8,291 nt of DNA from Acidobacteriota bacterium (GTDB taxonomy: Bacteria > Acidobacteriota > Thermoanaerobaculia > Multivoradales > JAHZIX01). The notes under the pieces were generated by a model. The model saw nothing but the letters and a program-made list of their open reading frames with translations, was not told where the DNA came from and ran no database searches. This document shows, piece by piece, positions 1 through 5,080 of the stretch; the stretch's first letter is position 1; every line of letters begins with the position of its first letter. The position numbers and the translations under genes are program-made. The stretch spans positions 1 through 8,291 of the forward strand of contig JAGQSE010000456.1 of assembly GCA_020439725.1 (NCBI GenBank), read 5' to 3'.

Positions 1-509
1 GCCGCCCCCACCAGCACCACGGTGGTCGCCACCTGCAGCAGGTCGTTGGCACCCCCGTCGAGAAACCGTTCGAGCTGGTTGATGTCGTCGGAGAGCACCG
101 ACATCAAGCCCCCGGTGCTCTGCTCCTCGAAGAATCCGAGCTCGAGGCCCTGGAGGTGTGCGTAGGCGTCGATCCGCAGCTCGTGCTGCACCGTCTGCGC
201 CAGGTTGCGCCACAACACCGCGTAGGCGTATTCGAAGACCGATTCGAGGATCCAGATGACGAAGGTCGCCACCGACAGGACGATCAGCTGCTCGCGGGGC
301 TCTTTGAACCCGAAGCCCGCCAGCACCGAGTCCTGGCGCCGGACGACGATGTCGACAGCGGCGCCGATCAACACCGGGGGCGCCAGGTCAAAGAACTTGT
401 TGAGCACCGAGCACAGGGTGGCGAGCACCGTGCGGCGGCGGTAGCGGGCGGCGTACCGCCACAGCCGCAGGAGCGGTGAGGTGGTGTCGTTTCTGGGCGT
501 CGACGTCAT
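1..509 (-). CDS. ABC exporter, N-terminal transmembrane part (partial, runs off left edge)
   Basis: Reading the minus strand from ATG 507-509 gives 169 codons with no stop before the window ends, so the C-terminal part, including any ATPase domain, lies outside. The visible part matches the type-1 ABC exporter transmembrane domain (MsbA/multidrug family). A basic N-terminus is followed by a first membrane segment at about residues 28-55 and a second at about 74-100. Then comes the typical intracellular coupling region, with RIDAYAHLQGLELGFFEEQ at about 112-130 and TGGLMSVLSDDINQLERFLD at about 132-151, and the start of a third membrane segment at about 157. Such proteins pump lipids, drugs or peptides across the inner membrane; the substrate cannot be told from this part. 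No clear Shine-Dalgarno precedes the ATG. The gene is divergent from the PEBP gene. The family is clear; exact function is unknown. Confidence 0.9.
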   Translation of the reverse strand, partial: MTSTPRNDTTSPLLRLWRYAARYRRRTVLATLCSVLNKFFDLAPPVLIGAAVDIVVRRQDSVLAGFGFKEPREQLIVLSVATFVIWILESVFEYAYAVLWRNLAQTVQHELRIDAYAHLQGLELGFFEEQSTGGLMSVLSDDINQLERFLDGGANDLLQVATTVVLVGA

Positions 510-682
510 GGCGCGCAGGCTACCACCACCCCCTCGCCCGTCGTATGCGGTACGCTGGTGACGTGCACCGGCGCGCTCCCTTTTCCCTGCTGATCACGAG
601 CTGCTGGCTTGGGGTGATGAGCGGCCTCCTGGGCCTGCCCGCCCCGACCGCCGGAGAGCAGCTCCCACCCGAGGAGAGCCCC

Positions 683-1171
683 ATGTCTCTGACCCTGACC
701 TCGCCCGCCTTCGCCCACGAGGACGAGATTCCCAAGCTCTACACCTGCGACAGCCGCAACATCTCGCCGCCCCTGGCCTGGAGCGGACTCCCCAAGGGCA
801 CGGCGAGCCTCGCGCTGGTGGTCGACGACCCCGACGCGCCGGACCCGGCGGCTCCCAAGACCCGCTGGGTCCACTGGGTGCTCTACAACCTGCCACCGTC
901 GGTCCAGGCGCTGCCCCAGGCCCTGACGTCGCGAGAGCTGCCGAGCGGCGCCGCCGAGGGCCTCAACGACTGGAACCGTCGCGGCTATGGCGGCCCCTGC
1001 CCACCCATCGGCCGGCATCGCTACGTCCTGCGCCTCTTCGCCCTCGACACGGTGCTGCCGGACTTGAAGAGCCCCACCCGTGACAAGCTCCTCAAGGCCA
1101 TCGACGGGCACGTCCTCGAAGAAGCCGAGCTGATCGGCACCTACGAGCGCGCCGGTCGCTCGCCCTACTGA
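683..1171 (+). CDS. PEBP (YbhB/YbcL, Raf kinase inhibitor-like) family protein
   Basis: The 162-residue product has the phosphatidylethanolamine-binding protein signatures. These are NISPPLAWSGLPKGT near the N-terminus, the DDPDAPDP ligand-pocket motif, HWVLYNLP, NDWNRRGYGGPCPP and the GRHRYVLRLFALD motif. Length matches bacterial YbhB/YbcL proteins (about 160 residues). The family has an anion-binding pocket; its bacterial roles are poorly defined. I chose ATG 683 because GAGGAG at 671-676 sits six bases upstream and the N-terminus then matches cytoplasmic family members. The frame stays open upstream: GTG 563 would add 40 residues starting HRRAPFSLL, with a basic start, a hydrophobic stretch and a small-residue region near PAPTAGE, resembling a signal peptide. 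ATG 617 is a third option. E. coli YbcL is exported and YbhB is not, so the start decides the compartment. Family certain; start uncertain. Confidence 0.92.
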   Translation: MSLTLTSPAFAHEDEIPKLYTCDSRNISPPLAWSGLPKGTASLALVVDDPDAPDPAAPKTRWVHWVLYNLPPSVQALPQALTSRELPSGAAEGLNDWNRRGYGGPCPPIGRHRYVLRLFALDTVLPDLKSPTRDKLLKAIDGHVLEEAELIGTYERAGRSPY

Positions 1172-1243
1172 GCCGCCCGGGCTCTCGAAAACCGGACCTC
1201 GAGGGTCAGACCCTCCGGGGCACGTGAGGTAGCGACTCGAACC

Positions 1244-1918
1244 ATGGGCAAGAAGCTCTGTCCCAAGATCCTCCTCGAGGGCACCCGACTCACCGGCAAG
1301 ACCGAACTGGCCTTCGCCCTCAACGAGCACCCGCGGATCGTCGGCCCGCGCCGCTACCGCTACCACTCGCCGCTGGTTTCGGCCGAGTGGTGCGGCTTCA
1401 CCGACACGCCCTGGGGCCGCGGGCTGATCAACTTCGCCCCCGACGAAGAAGCTCTCGCCCTGGACACCTACGCCACCTGGATCCGGCTCTTCGAACAGCT
1501 GCGCTATTACTCGTGGATCGTCGACCGCTTCCACCTGTCGACCCGGCTCCACCAGCGCCGCTACGCCGGCCGCGACTACGACTTCGGCTGGCTCGAGGAA
1601 CGACTGGCCGCCGTGGGCTTCCGGCTGGTCTTCTGCTTCCGGCGTCCCGAGTCCTTCGCGGCAGCACGCGAGGCCCGGCTCCGCGTGTCCGGGAACCCGT
1701 CGCAATACGAGGACCTCGGGCGCTTCATCGACGAGCAGGAGGAGATGCGTGAGCTCGTCCGCGGCTCGATTCTCCCCACCCTCGAGCTCGACGTCTCGGA
1801 CGGTGATCCCCACGCGGCCGCCGGCCGGGTCGCCGACCATCTCGAGGTCAGCGGCGGCCTCCACGCGCCGTGGGGTCTCGACGACGGCTCGCCGAGGGTC
1901 GGGAACCGAGGCGGCTAG
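1244..1918 (+). CDS. P-loop NTPase resembling thymidylate/deoxynucleoside kinases
   Basis: The 224-residue product opens with a beta strand (KILLEG) and a Walker A loop GTRLTGKT at residues 13-20. VDRFHLST at 93-100 occupies the position of the DR(Y/F/S) substrate-site motif of thymidylate and deoxynucleoside kinases. A hydrophobic strand (FRLVFCFRRPESF, 126-138) follows, then an Arg-rich segment (AAREARLRVSG, 140-150) that could be a lid region. The stretch 151-185 (SQYED...FIDEQEEMREL...LPTLELDVSD) resembles the C-terminal helix and strand of that fold. Size is typical of dTMP kinase-like proteins. The substrate cannot be assigned; a nucleoside, nucleotide or other small-molecule phosphotransfer is only an inference. 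ATG 1244 has GAGGT at 1226-1230, 13 bases upstream, which is rather far. The last 20 residues are Gly/Arg-rich and look like non-domain tail. The stop overlaps the convergent neighbour's stop at CTAG 1915-1918. Confidence 0.8.
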   Translation: MGKKLCPKILLEGTRLTGKTELAFALNEHPRIVGPRRYRYHSPLVSAEWCGFTDTPWGRGLINFAPDEEALALDTYATWIRLFEQLRYYSWIVDRFHLSTRLHQRRYAGRDYDFGWLEERLAAVGFRLVFCFRRPESFAAAREARLRVSGNPSQYEDLGRFIDEQEEMRELVRGSILPTLELDVSDGDPHAAAGRVADHLEVSGGLHAPWGLDDGSPRVGNRGG

Positions 1919-3573
1919 CGCTCCTGGCGCCGCGTCCGGAGACGGGCCGTCGCGGCGAGCCCGAGCAGCAGACCGAGAAGCACCAAGGCTGCCGTCGACA
2001 GGGTCGGAATCGCAGGCACGGTGCCAGCCACCTGACCTTCGACCAGCTCGAGGAACCGCGTCGCGGGTACGTTCCGCACCACCTCCTCGTCGCCGTCGGG
2101 CCAGCGCACCCGCAGCTCATCGACCTCGGTCGCCTCTCCCAGGCCAAAATGTGCCACTGCCGGGTCCTGCGACTCGAAATTGCAGCCGGCCCGAAGCTCG
2201 CGCATCTGCGTCAGACCGCCGGTGGTGAGCCAGATGCGCGCCCCGATACCCTGGGTGTTGCCACCGCGGCCGCGGAGCCGGACCTCCATCGAGCGATTGG
2301 CGTCGCCGCCGTCGTTGCGATAGAGCCGCGCCGGCCCGCGGTTGTTGGCGACGAAGAGGTCGACATCGCCGTCGCGGTCGTAGTCGAAACACACGACGCC
2401 CCGCCCCTGACCTCGGTCGTCGAGGCCCGCCGCAACGGAGCGCTCCTCGAAGCTGCCGTCGCCACGACTCATGAAGAGTCGCGACGGGTCCTCGTTGAAG
2501 AAGGGCACCCGCTCGAGAAAGAAACCGTTGACGTGGAACAGGTCGAGCCAGCCGTCGTTGTCGAGGTCGGCAAAACAGCTCCCCCATCCCCAGTAGCCCA
2601 GCCGCACGCCGGCGCTCGCGGTGACGTCCTCGAAGCTGCCGTCACCGCGGTTGCGGTAGAGCCGGTTGCCGCTGGTACCCCAGTTCCCCGCGGGCTCGCC
2701 CGACGGGTCCCAGATGCTCGAGACGAACCAGTCGAGGTCACCGTCGTTGTCATAGTCGGCGACCGCCGCACCCATTCCGTTCTCGTCGGTGATCTCGGGT
2801 CCCGTCGTCTCGACGAAGCCGCTGCCACCGAGGTTCCGGAACACCTTCGAGGTGCCGAAGTCCCCCGTCACCAGCAGATCCGGCCAACCGTCGTCGTCGA
2901 CGTCGGCGAAATTGGGACAGAAGGTGTAGTCGCGGATGCGATAGGCCGGACCGACCCCGAGCCCTTGCCCGACGTCTTCGAAGACGCCGCCGCCGTCGTT
3001 GCGCCACAGGTGCTCGGTGTCCCCGGAGAGCCCCCAATGGCTGAGGAAGAGATCGAGATCGCCGTCGCGATCGAAGTCGCCGAAGGCCGCCGAAAAGGTG
3101 TTGCGGTGCGCGAAGAGCCCCGACGAGGCAGTCACCTCCTCGAAGCTGCCGTCGCCACGGTTCGCGAACAGGCGGATCGGGGTGCCGCGGATGCCACCGA
3201 TCACCAGGTCGAGGTCGCCGTCGCCATCGACGTCGGCGAAGGTCGGTCCGCTCCCCTGCTCGCCGGTGATCGCCACGCCGGCGGCCTCGCCGACCTCCTC
3301 GAAGCTGCCGTCACCACGGTTTCGGAAGAGCAGGTTCGCCCCGATGTCACCACGCACCGCATAGAGATCGACCCAGCCGTCGCCATCGTAGTCGCCGGCG
3401 GCAACGCCACCCGCGATGATCTGCGTGTCGAAGGGAAAGTCGATCGTGTAGCCGTGCTCGTAGCTCAGCCCCGCCGCCTCGGTAACGTCGGTGAAGTGCA
3501 CTTCGGCCCTGGCCGACACCACCCAGCCCGCGACCGCCACGAAGGCGAACGCCCATCGAAGCCGCTCAAACAT
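1915..3573 (-). CDS. Secreted FG-GAP/VCBS repeat protein with ASPIC/UnbV domain and IPTL-CTERM-like sorting tail (CRTAC1-like)
   Basis: The 552-residue product begins with a signal peptide (hydrophobic 7-20, probable cleavage after ARA at 23). Seven calcium-binding-type DxDxDGxxD loops start at residues 61, 114, 166, 224, 273, 336 and 397. This regular spacing predicts a seven-bladed beta-propeller. An ASPIC/UnbV domain follows at about 425-511 (GIGARIWLTTGG, FGLGEATEVDELRVRWPDG). The tail has IPTL at 522-525, a hydrophobic segment at about 527-543 and an Arg-rich end, as in IPTL-CTERM sorting signals processed by exosortase (XrtH-type) systems. The canonical Trp shortly after IPTL is absent. 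The protein is probably exported and envelope-anchored or surface-displayed; no enzyme activity is implied. ATG 3573 is taken as start; GTG 3579, two codons upstream, is possible, and neither has a clear Shine-Dalgarno. The gene is convergent with the kinase-like gene. Confidence 0.93.
   Translation of the reverse strand: MFERLRWAFAFVAVAGWVVSARAEVHFTDVTEAAGLSYEHGYTIDFPFDTQIIAGGVAAGDYDGDGWVDLYAVRGDIGANLLFRNRGDGSFEEVGEAAGVAITGEQGSGPTFADVDGDGDLDLVIGGIRGTPIRLFANRGDGSFEEVTASSGLFAHRNTFSAAFGDFDRDGDLDLFLSHWGLSGDTEHLWRNDGGGVFEDVGQGLGVGPAYRIRDYTFCPNFADVDDDGWPDLLVTGDFGTSKVFRNLGGSGFVETTGPEITDENGMGAAVADYDNDGDLDWFVSSIWDPSGEPAGNWGTSGNRLYRNRGDGSFEDVTASAGVRLGYWGWGSCFADLDNDGWLDLFHVNGFFLERVPFFNEDPSRLFMSRGDGSFEERSVAAGLDDRGQGRGVVCFDYDRDGDVDLFVANNRGPARLYRNDGGDANRSMEVRLRGRGGNTQGIGARIWLTTGGLTQMRELRAGCNFESQDPAVAHFGLGEATEVDELRVRWPDGDEEVVRNVPATRFLELVEGQVAGTVPAIPTLSTAALVLLGLLLGLAATARLRTRRQER
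2020..2034. repeat. Partial third copy of the GGTGCCAGCCACCTG repeat, inside the FG-GAP gene
   Basis: These 15 bases are identical to 3726-3740 in the gap upstream and in the same orientation. Read on the gene's strand they encode Gln514-Thr518, in the linker between the ASPIC/UnbV domain and the IPTL tail. Identity stops at both ends. It could be the remnant of a dispersed element that landed in a tolerant linker, or a coincidence of codon choice. Confidence 0.45.
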
Positions 3574-3597
3574 GTCCACATCTTAGCTCGCACCCCC

Positions 3598-3617
3598 AAG
3601 GTGCCAGCCACTTGTAC
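3598..3617. repeat. Short direct repeat, copy 1
   Basis: This 20-base unit matches copy 2 at 3724-3743 at 19 of 20 positions; the single difference is T at 3612 against C at 3738. Its start is 126 bases from the start of copy 2, and it ends about 25 bases upstream of the FG-GAP gene start. On the minus strand the core reads GTGGCTGGCACCTT. This resembles short repetitive intergenic (REP-like) sequences, but genome-wide copy number cannot be seen here. Confidence 0.7.
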
Positions 3618-3723
3618 GAGCGGATCCTCAGCTCTGCTAGACCGGGGCGTCGGCCCAGTTCGCGAAACTACGTGCTGTGGTCCCCAGGTGGATCGTCGGA
3701 ACGAGGAGGGCGGTGGCGGCCGG

Positions 3724-3743
3724 AAGGTGCCAGCCACCTGTAC
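3724..3743. repeat. Short direct repeat, copy 2
   Basis: This is the second 20-base copy, in the same orientation as copy 1. Its core GGTGCCAGCCACC is an imperfect palindrome with four-base arms GGTG/CACC. The stretch between the copies (3618-3723) contains no recognised gene. Confidence 0.7.
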
Positions 3744-3829
3744 AGAGACCGGTGGAGGAGCGAGTGAGGGGGCGCGCGGGCCCCATGTCCCGGCTCTCCA
3801 GGACCGGAGCCCGCACGCGGATCAGCGGC

Positions 3830-4192
3830 CTACGGACACTGGATGGCCTTGCAGCCACCGATGATGCAGTCGGCGGGAGTGTTGCAGGGCGTGCAGTCGA
3901 CCGGGCAGATCTTGGGCAGCCGCAGGTTCGACGACTCCTGCTCGACGGCTTCCGAGAGGTCATCCGCCAGCGGGCCGCCGACCCGCGACTGAGGAGCGGT
4001 CGGGCAGGCCTTGGCCTGCTTGTCGAAGGACAGGAGAGACGCCGGAAGCGCGACCGCGGGGACTGCCGCCGGTGCTGCGGCAGCGGTCACTGCGACCTCG
4101 GAGACCGGCGCCGCCGGCTGCTCCGCCGCCAGCGCAGACGTTCCCGTGAGCAGGGCAAGGCCGAGAGCGACACCCAGTGCGAATCGAATCAT
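3830..4192 (-). CDS. Small secreted Cys-rich protein of unknown function
   Basis: The start ATG 4192 is well supported by GGAGGT (complement at 4201-4206), eight bases upstream. The 120-residue product has a signal peptide at 1-22/23 (MIRF, a hydrophobic stretch, then SALAAE), an Ala/Pro/Val-rich low-complexity linker at about 24-53, and a C-terminal module. The module holds six cysteines spaced C-x3-C-x2-C-x5-C-x4-C-x4-C (residues 96, 100, 103, 109, 114, 119). Another cysteine at 63 makes seven. Export and close-packed cysteines suggest disulfides or metal binding outside the cytoplasm. I recognise no family, and no function is claimed. The frame extends upstream to 4333, but that extension has no signal and lacks the strong ribosome site. 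It is a single-gene unit with its own candidate promoter, flanked by gaps. Confidence 0.78.
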   Translation of the reverse strand: MIRFALGVALGLALLTGTSALAAEQPAAPVSEVAVTAAAAPAAVPAVALPASLLSFDKQAKACPTAPQSRVGGPLADDLSEAVEQESSNLRLPKICPVDCTPCNTPADCIIGGCKAIQCP

Positions 4193-4200
4193 GACAAGGC

Positions 4201-4206
4201 ACCTCC
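4201..4206 (-). promoter_or_regulatory. Strong Shine-Dalgarno GGAGGT of the Cys-rich protein gene
   Basis: On the minus strand GGAGGT lies eight bases before ATG 4192. It decides the start in favour of 4192 over the longer in-frame options up to 4333, and it puts the signal peptide at the N-terminus. Confidence 0.75.
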
Positions 4207-4276
4207 GCGAAGACATCTGCCGACAGGATCGGCATCGAGCCACACGCATTGTTACCGCCCTATCGACTGCGCGCAT

Positions 4277-4303
4277 GTTATACATTTCAATAAAGAACGA
4301 CAA
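4277..4303 (-). promoter_or_regulatory. Candidate sigma70-type promoter for the Cys-rich protein gene
   Basis: On the minus strand TTGTCG (4303-4298) and TATAAC (4282-4277) resemble -35 and -10 elements, separated by 15 bases, which is short. The TATAAC box differs from the consensus at one base. The region is a clear AT-rich island in GC-rich DNA. Transcription starting near 4270 would give a leader of about 77 bases, which contains a small inverted repeat at 4219-4233 (GCCGA/TCGGC arms). Confidence 0.5.
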
Positions 4304-4334
4304 GGACTGTCCGGTGACCAGGTGCGAAGGCACG

Positions 4335-4346
4335 GGAGGATCCTCC
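4335..4346. repeat. Perfect 12-base palindrome GGAGGATCCTCC
   Basis: This self-complementary dodecamer lies in the gap between the methyltransferase stop and the promoter of the Cys-rich gene. It has no spacer and no T run, so it is not a classic terminator. It could bind a dimeric regulator or be chance in GC-rich DNA. Confidence 0.35.
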
Positions 4347-4377
4347 GCCGAGCCGCAGGAGGCCGTCGTTCAGAGGG

Positions 4378-5049
4378 TCAAGAAGCCCAGGGTCGAGCCG
4401 TGATCACCGCGACGGGGAGTCCCCAGATCGACAGCTCCTGCTCGGTCTCGATCTCGAAACCGGAGCCTTCGAGCCAGCCGGAGGCATCGATGGGCTGACA
4501 GTCGACGAAGTGTGGGAAGTGCCGGTGCAGCCAGCGGTAGATCTCGACCACGGGTCCGGGATGCTCGCCGGCGGTGAGACTGACGAGGCCTAACCGGCCC
4601 TTCGCGGCTCCCGTGCCCGGACGGAGGACGCGTTGGACCTCGGCCAGGACGCGTGGGATGTCGGCGGGCTCGAAGAGCTCCAGGGTGAAGCAGAGGAAGA
4701 CCGCATCAAAGCTGTCGTCCTTCCAGGGCAGAGTCCGAGCGTCTCCGGTGACCAGCTCGACCTGCTCCGCCAGCCCGGCGTCGCCGAGCCGCTTCTCCGT
4801 CACCGCTCGCATCCCCGGCGACAGGTCGATACCCGCGACGCGCCCCTCCTTCCCCACCGCTTCGGCCAGGGCGACGAGGGCGTGACCGGTGCCAAACCCG
4901 ATTTCGAGCACCGCCTCGCCGGCCGAGACGTCGAGCGCGGCGAGACCGGCTTCGCGGGCCTCCTGCTCGCTGCGGTCGGCGAGCAGGTCGTAGACCCGGC
5001 TGATGCGGTCGTAGAAGGAGCGGGTCGAGTCCATGGGCTGTATTTCCAT
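4378..5049 (-). CDS. Class I SAM-dependent methyltransferase (UbiE/Methyltransf_11-like)
   Basis: The 223-residue product has the Rossmann-type methyltransferase motifs in order. These are an N-terminal helix with SFYDRISRVYDLLADR (11-26), the SAM-binding glycine loop VLEIGFGTGH (47-56), the acidic ribose-binding residue in GIDLSPGM (73-80, D75), GDARTLPWKDDSFD (102-115), and FTLELFEPADIPRVLAEVQRVLRPG (121-145). The order and the YD..S..YD start resemble UbiE-like enzymes, but the acceptor cannot be told. It transfers a methyl group from SAM to an unknown small molecule, in the cytoplasm. ATG 5049 is chosen because it lies 31 bases after the ADOP stop; GAGGG is very close upstream (two bases). 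ATG 5034, five codons in, is an alternative. The short gap suggests co-transcription with the permease. Confidence 0.9.
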   Translation of the reverse strand: MEIQPMDSTRSFYDRISRVYDLLADRSEQEAREAGLAALDVSAGEAVLEIGFGTGHALVALAEAVGKEGRVAGIDLSPGMRAVTEKRLGDAGLAEQVELVTGDARTLPWKDDSFDAVFLCFTLELFEPADIPRVLAEVQRVLRPGTGAAKGRLGLVSLTAGEHPGPVVEIYRWLHRHFPHFVDCQPIDASGWLEGSGFEIETEQELSIWGLPVAVITARPWAS

Positions 5050-5080
5050 GGCCCTCGATTCTACCGGCTGCACCCGGCGT

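Larger units (their letters stand above)
3574..3829. other. Gene-free gap between the FG-GAP gene and the Cys-rich protein gene
   Basis: No credible gene is seen on either strand; the open frames crossing it have no domain or start signal. It holds the two direct repeats at 3598-3617 and 3724-3743. A weak hairpin at 3792-3811 (GGCTC paired with GAGCC, about ten bases of loop) lies about 20 bases after the stop of the Cys-rich gene but has no T run, so it is not called a terminator. The promoter of the FG-GAP gene should lie here, but no convincing -35/-10 pair was recognised. Confidence 0.55.

Noticed and set aside
1201..1215. Hairpin GAGGGT-CAG-ACCCTC between the PEBP and kinase-like genes as terminator
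   Set aside because: A six-base stem with a three-base loop and no T run after it; it could equally be chance, and the two genes are on the same strand only 72 bases apart.
506..1864. A 452-codon open frame on the minus strand opposite the PEBP and kinase-like genes
   Set aside because: Low-complexity Gly/Ala/Val/Arg/Glu composition with no domain; both genes on the other strand have firm motifs.
2446..3315. RGD tripeptides repeated in the FG-GAP protein as possible cell-adhesion motifs
   Set aside because: They fall in the recurring RGDGSF blade turn common in this protein type; there is no reason to infer integrin binding.
3792..3811. Hairpin GGCTC/GAGCC as terminator of the Cys-rich protein gene
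   Set aside because: Only five base pairs, a long loop and no T run.
1870..3864. A 664-codon open frame on the plus strand opposite the FG-GAP gene
   Set aside because: It is antisense to a clearly coding gene with seven domain motifs, has no recognisable domain, and is the expected product of high-GC codon bias with repeated Asp/Gly codons.
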